Below, piece by piece: positions 26,582 through 34,162 of a stretch of DNA of 41,217 nucleotides. Each line of letters starts with the position of its first letter. The first letter of the stretch is position 1. Where the stretch lies: NCBI GenBank assembly GCA_030041005.1, contig JASHOR010000026.1, positions 1 through 41,217 on the forward strand, given 5' to 3'. The stretch comes from Xanthobacteraceae bacterium. Its GTDB lineage: Bacteria; Pseudomonadota; Alphaproteobacteria; Rhizobiales; Xanthobacteraceae. A program made the position numbers and the translations under genes. A model generated the notes under the pieces. That model saw only the letters and a program-made list of their open reading frames with translations, was not told where the DNA came from and searched no databases.

Positions 26582-27484
26582 CTAGACCGCCGCCGCAAGC
26601 TTGCCGGCCTCCCAGCCAAGCATGGCGCGCTTGCGTGTAATGCCCCAGTGGTAGCCGGTGAGGTCGCCGGCCTTGCCGACGACGCGATGGCACGGCACCA
26701 CGAACGACACTGGGTTCTTGCCGACGGCCGCGCCGACGGCGCGCGCCGCCTTTGGCGCGGCCAGCTTGCCGGCGATGCCCGAATAGGTCGCGAGCCGGCC
26801 CATCGGAATCTCCAAGAGGGCCTCCCACACCCGCACCTCCCAATCGGTGCCGATCAGCACGACACGCAACGGCTGCTGCGGATTCCACTGCGTCGGATCG
26901 AAGATGCGCCGGGCGATCGCCGCGGTGCGCGCGCTGTCCTCCACGTAGGTGGCGCGCGGCCAGCGGCCCTTCATGTCGGCAAGCGCTGACTTTTCCTCGC
27001 CCGGGTCGGCAAAGGCGAGACCGGCGAGGCCGCGTTCGGTCGCCATCACCAGCGCGCTGCCGAACGGCGACGGGTGAAAGCCGAAGAGGATGGTCAAACC
27101 TTCGCCGCCGGATTTCCATTCCCCCGGCGACATCGCCTCGTGGGTGACGAACAGATCATGCAACCGGCCCGGACCGGAGAGACCGACTTCATAGGTGGCG
27201 TCGAGCACACTTGCCGAATCGCGCAGAAGCTGCCGCGCGCCGTCGAGCGTGAGCGCCTGCACGAATGCCTTCGGCGTCAATCCGCACCAGCGGCGGAACA
27301 GATGATGCAATTCGGTCGCCGTGACGCCGGCCGCCTCGGCAATGGCCTCGATGTCCGGCTGCTCGCGCCAATGGCCGCGGATATGGCCGATGGCGCGCCG
27401 CACGACGTCATAGTCGGCGGCAGCGACCGCCAGCGGCATGGGATTGATGATGCGATCGGGTGACAACATGGATGCCTCCATCAT
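26582..27484 (-). CDS. AraC-fused methylated-DNA-protein cysteine methyltransferase (Ada-like)
   Basis: This 300-residue protein joins an AraC-type DNA-binding part (residues about 25-125, with VRRAIGHIRGHWREQ and VTATELHHLFRRWCGLTPKAFVQ) to an O6-methylguanine-DNA methyltransferase (about 195-300). The acceptor Cys265 lies in FVVPCHRVVG, and the preceding helix-turn-helix includes TYSGIAGKL. Unlike E. coli Ada it lacks the N-terminal zinc domain with the phosphotriester-accepting Cys, so it can repair O6-methylguanine but not sense methylphosphotriesters in the usual way. Such fusions are common in alphaproteobacteria. Alternative starts at Met2 or Met6 are possible. Confidence 0.93.
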   Translation of the reverse strand: MMEASMLSPDRIINPMPLAVAAADYDVVRRAIGHIRGHWREQPDIEAIAEAAGVTATELHHLFRRWCGLTPKAFVQALTLDGARQLLRDSASVLDATYEVGLSGPGRLHDLFVTHEAMSPGEWKSGGEGLTILFGFHPSPFGSALVMATERGLAGLAFADPGEEKSALADMKGRWPRATYVEDSARTAAIARRIFDPTQWNPQQPLRVVLIGTDWEVRVWEALLEIPMGRLATYSGIAGKLAAPKAARAVGAAVGKNPVSFVVPCHRVVGKAGDLTGYHWGITRKRAMLGWEAGKLAAAV

Positions 27485-27597
27485 TTGTCCACCGATGTAG
27501 TTGCCGGTTTGGGGCTATACCACCCGATTCCTGGGAAAGGCGCGTGGCAAATGGGAATTTGCAGAGAGCGGCCTTCGTATTCGCTTCGTCACGACGC

Positions 27598-28110
27598 CTA
27601 CTGCAATACCGTCCGCGTGGGTCCTCGCTTGGCCTCACCGAGCGCGGCCGAAAGGGCGTGCGCAAAGCTTGCCTTCTCGTCCGCCCCCAGACAGCCGGCA
27701 ATGGCGAGGCGGCGGCCATGAGAGACGAGGAACAGCCGTTCGATGCCGAACTCCTTGTGCACGATGCGTTCGAGCTGGACCCAAACCGGATTGAGCGTCC
27801 ATTGGCGCACACTGCCGCGAGGGCTGACTTTACGCACCGTCAGTTCGCAGGGTGTGACCGTAACCTCCTCGTAGCCGCGCGCCGCGCGGAAATTGGCACG
27901 GAAGGCAAAGTAGACGAGCAACACGTCGAAGCCGAAGAAGCCGAACACCGGCCACGCGCCGATGGAGATGAAAACAATACCGGAAATAAAGCTCAATGCG
28001 CTGAGGCAGAGCATGAGCACGAGAAAGCCCCGCGGCGTGAGCGAGCAATGCGGAGAGATCACGGCGGAAAAAATCGTGGCTTCGGCCAATGCGTCGTTGT
28101 CGTTGCTCAT
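27598..28110 (-). CDS. DUF2244 family membrane protein
   Basis: About 170 residues from MSNDNDALAE, matching DUF2244, a family of two-helix membrane proteins of unknown role. The segment SLTPRGFLVLMLCLSALSF and the following IGAWPVFGFFGFDVLLVYFAF give two membrane helices at about 30-75, followed by FRANFRAARGYEEV and the cytoplasmic part with QLERIVHKEFGIERLFLVSHG. An ATG at 28119 would add three residues; a longer frame to 28344 is antisense to nth and unlikely. The start is only 21 bases from the nth ATG on the opposite strand, so the two promoters must overlap the coding regions or lie elsewhere. This neighbour pair is common in Bradyrhizobium-like genomes. Confidence 0.9.
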   Translation of the reverse strand: MSNDNDALAEATIFSAVISPHCSLTPRGFLVLMLCLSALSFISGIVFISIGAWPVFGFFGFDVLLVYFAFRANFRAARGYEEVTVTPCELTVRKVSPRGSVRQWTLNPVWVQLERIVHKEFGIERLFLVSHGRRLAIAGCLGADEKASFAHALSAALGEAKRGPTRTVLQ

Positions 28111-28131
28111 TTGGTCCATTATACGGGAAAT

Positions 28132-28917
28132 ATGGTGCGCAAAACCACCAGCAAAACCATCAAACGGCGCATTCAAGCCGCTCGAAAAGGCAAGGCGGCA
28201 CGCCTCAAACCGGCAAAGAAGCAGGCCCCGGCGGATGCCAGGGCCCCCCACGGCGCGCTGCCACAATGGACTAAAGCCGAAATCGAGGAAGCGTTCCGTC
28301 GTTTCGCCGCGGCAAATCCGAATCCGAATACCGAGCTGGAGCACGCCGATCCGTTCACGCTTCTAGTCTCGGTCGTGCTTTCGGCGCAGGCCACCGATGC
28401 CGGCGTCAACAGGGCGACGCCCGCGCTGTTCGCACTGGCCGATACGCCGGAGAAGATGGTCAAGCTCGGGGAAGCGAAGGTGCGCAATCTGATCAAGACT
28501 ATTGGCCTTTACCGCACCAAGGCGAAGAATCTGATTGCGCTGTCGCGACAGCTCGTCGAACAGCACGGCGGCAAGGTGCCGCACGACCGTGTGGCGCTCG
28601 AGGCGCTCCCCGGGGTCGGTCGCAAGACCGCCAATGTGGTGCTCAACGTCGCTTTCGGCGAGGCCACCATTGCCGTCGACACGCATATTTTTCGGGTCGG
28701 CAACCGCACCGGTCTTGCCGTCGGCAAGACGCCGTTCGATGTCGAGACCAAGCTGATGGAGGTCGTGCCGGGAAAATATCTCCTGCACGCCCACCATTGG
28801 CTGATCCTGCACGGCCGCTACACCTGCCTTGCCCGTCGCCCGCTGTGCGAGAAATGCATCATCGCCGACTTGTGCAAATGGCCGGGGAAGGCGACCGCGC
28901 ACGTCGCCGCAGGCTGA
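28132..28917 (+). CDS. nth: Endonuclease III
   Basis: Nth is a base-excision-repair DNA glycosylase/AP lyase for oxidised pyrimidines. The 261-residue product has the helix-hairpin-helix LPGVGRKTANVVLNVAFG, the catalytic Asp in the following AVDTHIFRVGNRTGL, and the [4Fe-4S] cluster Cys-X6-Cys-X2-Cys-X5-Cys in CLARRPLCEKCIIADLC. The first 45 residues form a Lys/Arg/Ala-rich tail (MVRKTTSKTIKRR), longer than in E. coli but typical of this lineage and probably non-specific DNA-binding. The catalytic Lys is expected in the hairpin segment. It is divergent from DUF2244 and converges on the acyl-CoA ligase. Confidence 0.97.
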   Translation: MVRKTTSKTIKRRIQAARKGKAARLKPAKKQAPADARAPHGALPQWTKAEIEEAFRRFAAANPNPNTELEHADPFTLLVSVVLSAQATDAGVNRATPALFALADTPEKMVKLGEAKVRNLIKTIGLYRTKAKNLIALSRQLVEQHGGKVPHDRVALEALPGVGRKTANVVLNVAFGEATIAVDTHIFRVGNRTGLAVGKTPFDVETKLMEVVPGKYLLHAHHWLILHGRYTCLARRPLCEKCIIADLCKWPGKATAHVAAG

Positions 28918-28969
28918 CCGAAGTCAGCCGGCTCGCGCAGGCGAACTCCCTCTCCCCACTGGGGAGAGG
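28912..28969. terminator. Hairpins between convergent nth and acyl-CoA ligase genes
   Basis: GGCTGAC-CGAA-GTCAGCC (28912-28929) spans the nth stop codon. CCTCTCCCC-ACT-GGGGAGAGG (28949-28969) is a 9-bp stem with a three-base loop. Sitting between two converging genes, the second stem could serve both directions, although U runs are poor. Hairpins of the CTCTCCCC/GGGGAGAG type are widespread between genes in Rhizobiales, so this may instead be a repeat element. Confidence 0.45.
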
Positions 28970-28980
28970 CGAATAAAAGT

Positions 28981-30480
28981 TCAGCCTTGTTCTTCCGCCA
29001 TCCGCTCCGCCGCCGTGCGCTTGAGCGCAGCGCGGTCGAGCTTGTTGGTCGAGGCGAGCGGCAATTCGTCGACGAACCAGACGAAGCGCGGATGCTGATA
29101 GGCCGGGGCATGGGCGAGCGCGAAGCGCTTCACCTCGTCTTCATCGAGTGCGTGGCCGGGCTTGCGGATCACGAAGGCGACCGGCTTCTGCCATTTGATC
29201 TCGTCCTCGACGGGCACGACCGCGGCTTGCGCGATATCAGGATGGCGCTCGAGCATGCGCTCCACGTCGGCTGGATAGATGTTCTCGCCACCGGATACGA
29301 ACATGTCGTCGGTGCGGCCGACGAAGTAATGAAAGCCGTCGGCATCGCGGCGGAACACGTCGCCGGTAACGTAGTAGCCGTCCGCCGTAATCGCCGGCGG
29401 CACGTCCGGCCGATTGTGATAGCCGAGCATCAGCGCCGGGCATTTCATCTCCAGCACGCCCTGTTCCATGTCCTGGTTGGCGTCATCGACGAACCGCAGC
29501 GAAACTTTGGGATGCGGATAGCCGACCGAAAGCTCGGGCTGCGGCAGGCCGCGCGGATGGGGTCCGAACACGACCGGGCCCGCCTCTGTGGTGCCGTAGG
29601 CGTTGGTGACCGCGGCCTGCGGCAGCGCCTCGCGCAAAGCCGCCATCAGGCTCACGCTGACCGGCGCCGAGCCCATGCGCACGAATTCGACGCTGGAAAG
29701 GTCGGTGCGCGCCAATAGCGCGCGCTCACGCAGCATCATCGCGATCATCGGCGGCACGGCCGTGAGGAAGGTGCAACGGTGGCGTCCAATCGCCTCGATG
29801 TAGCTGCGTGCGGAGAACTGCGGCAGCAGCACGATGGTTGCATGTGCCGCGCAGGCGAGTTTGGCGAGCGCCAGCGCATTCATGTGGTACAGCGGCGCGG
29901 CGATCAAATAACGGTGACGGTCAAGACCGTCGGCGAGCCGCGTCTCCACCACCCAGATATGGCTCTGGTGCGACAGCGTCACGCCTTTCGGTTGTCCGGT
30001 CGAGCCTGAGGTGTAAAGAAACATTGCCGGCTCGTTGGGCGCAGGTACGACCGGCGCGAATGGACCGGCGTCGAGAAACTCGTCGAATTCGGCGCCAAAC
30101 GTTACGCGCGCGATGTCAGCCGGGCATTGCGCAGCGCGCGGGGCATCGCAGAACACGAGCTTGGCGTCCGCATCGCGCAGAATGAAATGGATCGTCTCGC
30201 GCGGAAATTTGAAATTGACCGGCACGGCGACTAAGCCGGCGCGCATGATGCCAAAATAGGCCGCAAGATATTCGGCGCGGTTGGCTGACAGGATCGCCAC
30301 GCGTTCGCCGCGGCGTAATCCGCGCTCGACCAGAGCGCGCGACACGCCGTTCGCCATGGCATCGATCCGCGCGAAGGAAAACTGGCGCGGACCGTTTTCG
30401 CCGCCGAGATCGATGATCGCGATCTTCGACAGGTCGCGGTCGCGCGGGATCAGGTCTCCGAGGTTGACGAAGGCGGCCAT
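28981..30480 (-). CDS. AMP-dependent acyl-CoA synthetase
   Basis: A 499-residue ANL-superfamily adenylating enzyme that activates a carboxylic acid to its acyl-AMP and then CoA thioester. Motifs in order: FLYTSGSTGQPKGVTLSH (P-loop), NAYGTTEAGPVVFG, DGYYVTGDVFRRDADGF (hinge and ATP ribose-binding Asp), GGENIYPADVERML, and the C-terminal catalytic Lys in STNKLDRAAL. The substrate is not deducible. It lies 4 bases downstream of a thioesterase gene, and behind that an MDR reductase; the three form one minus-strand unit that diverges from a UbiD-type decarboxylase gene. Confidence 0.93.
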   Translation of the reverse strand: MAAFVNLGDLIPRDRDLSKIAIIDLGGENGPRQFSFARIDAMANGVSRALVERGLRRGERVAILSANRAEYLAAYFGIMRAGLVAVPVNFKFPRETIHFILRDADAKLVFCDAPRAAQCPADIARVTFGAEFDEFLDAGPFAPVVPAPNEPAMFLYTSGSTGQPKGVTLSHQSHIWVVETRLADGLDRHRYLIAAPLYHMNALALAKLACAAHATIVLLPQFSARSYIEAIGRHRCTFLTAVPPMIAMMLRERALLARTDLSSVEFVRMGSAPVSVSLMAALREALPQAAVTNAYGTTEAGPVVFGPHPRGLPQPELSVGYPHPKVSLRFVDDANQDMEQGVLEMKCPALMLGYHNRPDVPPAITADGYYVTGDVFRRDADGFHYFVGRTDDMFVSGGENIYPADVERMLERHPDIAQAAVVPVEDEIKWQKPVAFVIRKPGHALDEDEVKRFALAHAPAYQHPRFVWFVDELPLASTNKLDRAALKRTAAERMAEEQG

Positions 30481-30484
30481 GCGT

Positions 30485-30916
30485 TCACGGCGATTTCGCC
30501 GGCGCGGGCGACGCCGTGAAATAGGTACCCCGACCGCTGGCGATGAGTTTGCCGTCGCGATCGAAGATCTGCGCCTCGGCGGTGGCGAATTGCGTGCCGC
30601 CGCGAATGACCCTGCCGCGCGCGGTGAGATCGCCGGGCATCGCGGGCCGGTGATAATCGACGCGCAGGTCGATGGTCGGTACCGGGCGGCCGTTCTGTCT
30701 GAGCATGGCCCAGTCGGCCGCGATGTCGATCAGTGTCGCGAGGATGCCGCCGTGAGTGTAGCGGCGTTCAGGATTGACTACCCATTCCTCGCGCCATTTT
30801 GCTCCGATCTCGATGCCGTCGTCGTGCAGCGCCAGCACGGTGAGCCCGAGCCATTGGTGGTACGGACCCCATGTGATCAGTGCCTGGACTTGGTCGAGGG
30901 TCAGGTCATTGGACAT
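30485..30916 (-). CDS. PaaI-family hotdog thioesterase
   Basis: A 143-residue hotdog-fold protein. The core helix is RRYTHGGILATLIDIAADWA, with the HGG motif, and the following strand is TIDLRVDYHRPAMPGDLTARG. It probably hydrolyses an acyl- or aryl-CoA ester. Placed 4 bases upstream of the acyl-CoA synthetase gene and 58 bases downstream of the reductase gene, it likely handles the CoA ester made by its neighbour, either in editing or product release; this is inference. It differs clearly from the other PaaI-type protein at 26090-26566. Confidence 0.88.
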   Translation of the reverse strand: MSNDLTLDQVQALITWGPYHQWLGLTVLALHDDGIEIGAKWREEWVVNPERRYTHGGILATLIDIAADWAMLRQNGRPVPTIDLRVDYHRPAMPGDLTARGRVIRGGTQFATAEAQIFDRDGKLIASGRGTYFTASPAPAKSP

Positions 30917-30974
30917 TCACGCACGCTCCTCACCGCTCTCCACGTGCGCCCGCTCGCGGGAAGAAGACAATATC

Positions 30975-31979
30975 TCATGGTCTCACCACCACCTTGCCGA
31001 TCACTTCGCGACTCTCGATCAGCCGCAAACCCTCGCGCGCCTCGTCGAGGGTGAGCACCTTGTCGATCACCGGCTTCATTTTGCCGGCGGCAATGAGCTG
31101 CATCAGCGCGGCGAGATCGTCGTCGTAGAAGGAATTGGATCCGATGATTTTCAGTTCGAAGCTCCAGACGTATCGAAGATCCTCCTTGGGATCGTAACCC
31201 GCGGTGGCGCCGCAGACGAGCAGCTTGCCGCCGCGCTTGAGGCAGCGCAGCGACGGCAGCCAGGTTTCGCCGCCGGTGAAATTGATAACCACATCGACGC
31301 CGCCCTGGTAAGAGCGGCGCTGCGGCTTGCCGTATTTTTCGATGGCCCATTTGGACCAGTCGGTCTCGCGATAGTTCACCACCTGATCGGCGCCGAGGGC
31401 CTTCAGGCGGTCGAGTTTTCCCCCGCTCGAAGCGCAGGCGATAACCTCGGCGCCGAGCAGCTTTGCCAGAATCACGCAGCCGGTGCCGACGCCGCCGGAG
31501 GCGCCCAGCACGAGCACCCGTTCGCCCGGCTCCACGGTGTTGTGCGTAACCAGCATGCGATGCGCCGTGCCGTAGGCGACCGGCAGCGCTGCGGCCTCCT
31601 CGAAACTCACGCCGGCCGGCATGGCGACGAGCTGATCGGCTGCGACCAGGCAATATTCCGCCATGCCGCCGTCGAGCATCTCGCCCATCAACCCTTTCTT
31701 CTTGTTGACCGGATTGACCAGCACGCGGTCGCCGGTCTTCCAGCCGCTCACGCCCGGACCGAGTTCCTCGATCTCGCCTGCCATGTCGAGGCCAATGATG
31801 ACCGGCAGCGGCACCTTGATGCCGGGCATGCCGCGTACGGTGAACACATCGTGGTAATTGAATGAGGCGGCGCGCACGCGGATGACGACGTGGCCGTCGA
31901 CGGCCTTCGGGGTCGGGTAGTCGTTGACGACTGCAAGATCGTCGAGAGCGCCATGGCGGCGGAGGACCAGAGCTTTCAT
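30975..31979 (-). CDS. Zinc-independent MDR-family reductase (quinone oxidoreductase-like)
   Basis: The 334-residue product is a medium-chain dehydrogenase/reductase. The catalytic domain lacks the zinc-ligand Cys of alcohol dehydrogenases (ASFNYHDVFTVRG instead of a Cys-H-D pattern), which puts it with quinone oxidoreductases and enoyl reductases. The NADPH-binding loop is LVLGASGGVGTGCVILAKLLG. VINFTGGETWLPSLRCL and LLVCGATAGYDPKEDLRY follow. Likely substrate: an alpha,beta-unsaturated carbonyl compound or quinone. First gene of a unit with a thioesterase and an acyl-CoA synthetase. Its upstream region holds a long inverted repeat and repeat copy B. Confidence 0.87.
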   Translation of the reverse strand: MKALVLRRHGALDDLAVVNDYPTPKAVDGHVVIRVRAASFNYHDVFTVRGMPGIKVPLPVIIGLDMAGEIEELGPGVSGWKTGDRVLVNPVNKKKGLMGEMLDGGMAEYCLVAADQLVAMPAGVSFEEAAALPVAYGTAHRMLVTHNTVEPGERVLVLGASGGVGTGCVILAKLLGAEVIACASSGGKLDRLKALGADQVVNYRETDWSKWAIEKYGKPQRRSYQGGVDVVINFTGGETWLPSLRCLKRGGKLLVCGATAGYDPKEDLRYVWSFELKIIGSNSFYDDDLAALMQLIAAGKMKPVIDKVLTLDEAREGLRLIESREVIGKVVVRP

Positions 31980-32045
31980 TTTTCCACTCTTTCACTACCC
32001 ATCCGCAATTGCCGCCCTGTCTCTTTGCAAAACGGCGCAGAAAGC

Positions 32046-32224
32046 GGCCTTGGATCGCTTGGAAGGCACTCTCCTCGCGTTGACGGTCTCGTCAAGGGTC
32101 TGTGACCGCTGGAGGCGGGGGCGCCATAGCCCGTTGCCTGCAACGGGCGTTCTTCCGAACGCCCTATGGCGCCGCCCTTGACGAGACCGTCAACGCGAAG
32201 AACAAGCATCCAAGCGATCAAGCC
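32046..32224. repeat. Long inverted repeat (~180 bp) with nested hairpins
   Basis: The outer arms GATCGCTTGGA (about 32053-32063) and TCCAAGCGATC (32209-32219) pair, extended outward with single-base bulges. The middle arms are perfect over 23 bp: 32076-32098 against 32175-32197. Inner arms GGCGCCATAG (32120-32129) and CTATGGCGCC (32164-32173) follow. The centre offers two hairpins that share GGGC and exclude each other: GCCCGTTG/CAACGGGC (32129-32148) or GGGCGTTC/GAACGCCC (32145-32164). There is no coding frame of note. It may be a non-autonomous mobile element or a structured RNA. Confidence 0.8.
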
Positions 32225-32265
32225 CGCCATGCGATCAGTTGCCTGGCGGTAAGGGTCTCAGTAGC

Positions 32266-32429
32266 CTAGTGTGGCGGTTCAAAAGTCCGCATCATTCCTG
32301 CCGCGACCTCGTCATGCGGATTTCTGAACCAAAGCCACACGAGATCAATAAGTTGCGAGTGCCCTTCGATTCCGAAGTCGCAAACGAGGGTGCCGCATAA
32401 TGATGCGAATTTCGGAATCGGGACACTAG
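32266..32429 (-). repeat. Paired-hairpin repeat, copy B
   Basis: Reverse-oriented copy of the 165-bp element (164 bp here; one base is missing in hairpin 1). Hairpin 2 is 32266-32343 and hairpin 1 is 32356-32429. The outer ends keep CTAG, while the two inner ends have changed to CGAG. Hairpin 1 faces the UbiD gene, ending 40 bases before its ATG; hairpin 2 faces the MDR reductase gene. The two loops keep their complementary six bases (CCTCGT and ACGAGG). Confidence 0.92.
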
Positions 32430-32469
32430 CGTAAAACAGCCAACAATCCTCGGCTGGCAAGTCATCACG

Positions 32470-34062
32470 ATGCAAGAGAACTTCCGACAATTCCTTGACC
32501 GCCTGCGCCAGCAGGGCGAATTGGTAGACCTGTACCAGCCGGTCGATATTCGCCACATCGCCACCCTGGTCGACCAGGCCAAGACCGCGCTCTTTTTCCA
32601 TGACGTCATCGGCTACGACATGCCGGTTGTGTCCGGCATCATCCGTACCCGCGAGCGCGCAACCATGGCGCTCGGTTGCGAGACCTTCGGCGAGATCGAG
32701 CAGAAGCTCGCCGGCGCCATCGCCAAACCGATCCCGCCACAATACGTCAAGACCTCGCCGACGCGCGAGGTGACTCTCGTCGGCGACGACGTCGATCTCT
32801 ACAAGCTACCGATCCCGATGTCGTCTATCTATGACGGCGGTCCGATGATCACGGCCGGCGTGGTGATCGCGCGCGATCCAGAGCTCGGAATGAATTCCGG
32901 CATCTATCGCTTCATCGTCAAGGAAAAGGCGCTCACCGGCATCGATATCGTCACGCCGAATAATATGCGCCTGTTCGCCCAGCGCGCGCTTGTCCGCGGC
33001 GAGCCGCTGCCGATCTCGATCTCGATCGGCACGCATCCGTTCGAGATCACCGGCTCCGGCTATCGTGCGCCGCTCGGCGTCGACGAAATGGCGATCGCCG
33101 GCGGCATCCGCGGCGAGCCGGTCGAGCTTGCGCCGTGTACGACCATCGATCTGCCCTACATCGCCGACGCCGAGATCGTGCTGGAGGCGGAGATCCTGCC
33201 GACCGGCTGGACCTGGCCGGAAGGCCGCTTCGGCGAGTTCACCCGGCTGATGGGCGGGCTGCACTGGAATCCGCTGGTGCGCATCAAGGCGATTTCGATG
33301 CGCAAGGACGCCATCTACTACAACCTCCACATGCCATGGGAGAACACCTGGCTCGCCGCACCAACCCGCTATGCCGCGATCCGCGCTGCGCTGCGCAATG
33401 CCGGCGTGCAGGTCAAGGATATCAACGTCACGCTGGGCGGCTGCGCCTTCTGGCACGCGGTGATCTCAATCAAGAAGCAGCCGGGCGAGGGCAAGAACGC
33501 GCTGCTTGCGGCGCTGTCAGTGATGGATCTGAAACACGTCGTCGTGGTCGACGACGACATCGACGTCAACGATCCGGCCGAGGTGGAATGGGCGATCGCC
33601 ACCCGCGTGCAGGGCGACCGCGACGTGATGATCGTTACCAATGCGCGCGCCAAGCCGCTCGATCCGAGCTTGCCGCAGGGCTACGGCGTAGTGCCGACCG
33701 GCGCGAAGGTCGGCATCGACGCCACCATGCCGGAAGGCATTCCGCGCGAGTATTACGAACGCATCACCTACGCCTATGCCCAGACCGCCAAGATCGAAGA
33801 CTACGTGGCCGGCAAGCGCGATGCGGCCGGCGCAACCGGCGATGACGCAGCGGTCGAGGAACTGGCGGCGAAAATTCTGGACACCATCGCGGTGCAGCCG
33901 CTCTACTATACCGACGTCGCCGAAAAATATTCCAAGTATGATTTCCGCACGGTCGCCCGCGCTATCGGCTGCCTGCACGCAACGGAAAAGCTCTGGCAGG
34001 ATCCGCGCGGCCGGCTCTGCGTGCGCGGCTCGCAGTTCGCGGCCAAACCGCCGGCGAAATAG
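32470..34062 (+). CDS. UbiD-family decarboxylase
   Basis: A 530-residue member of the UbiD family, reversible decarboxylases that use prenylated FMN to act on aromatic or alpha,beta-unsaturated acids. Active-site features match: NSGIYR at residues 142-147 (the cofactor-binding Arg), then Glu251 and Glu256 in EGRFGEF with the expected spacing of five. The family core ends near residue 450; a further 75 residues (from about 456) contain IAVQPLYYTDVAEKY and RTVARAIGCLHATEKLW, which looks like a small winged-helix-type or lid domain. Cofactor maturation needs UbiX, which is not in this window. Divergent from an acyl-CoA ligase/thioesterase/reductase unit. The substrate is not known. Confidence 0.92.
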   Translation: MQENFRQFLDRLRQQGELVDLYQPVDIRHIATLVDQAKTALFFHDVIGYDMPVVSGIIRTRERATMALGCETFGEIEQKLAGAIAKPIPPQYVKTSPTREVTLVGDDVDLYKLPIPMSSIYDGGPMITAGVVIARDPELGMNSGIYRFIVKEKALTGIDIVTPNNMRLFAQRALVRGEPLPISISIGTHPFEITGSGYRAPLGVDEMAIAGGIRGEPVELAPCTTIDLPYIADAEIVLEAEILPTGWTWPEGRFGEFTRLMGGLHWNPLVRIKAISMRKDAIYYNLHMPWENTWLAAPTRYAAIRAALRNAGVQVKDINVTLGGCAFWHAVISIKKQPGEGKNALLAALSVMDLKHVVVVDDDIDVNDPAEVEWAIATRVQGDRDVMIVTNARAKPLDPSLPQGYGVVPTGAKVGIDATMPEGIPREYYERITYAYAQTAKIEDYVAGKRDAAGATGDDAAVEELAAKILDTIAVQPLYYTDVAEKYSKYDFRTVARAIGCLHATEKLWQDPRGRLCVRGSQFAAKPPAK

Positions 34063-34162
34063 TCGATCATCGCATCGACCTTCATCGCATTTCGTCACGG
34101 ACGTTTGGCTGCAGGATGCGTTGTGGATCGTTGGAGCTGCGTCGGAGACTGCCGGAAGGATA

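Noticed and set aside
30774-31865. 363-codon plus-strand frame across the thioesterase and MDR reductase genes
   Set aside because: It crosses two real genes on the other strand and encodes His/Asp/Arg-rich sequence without motifs.
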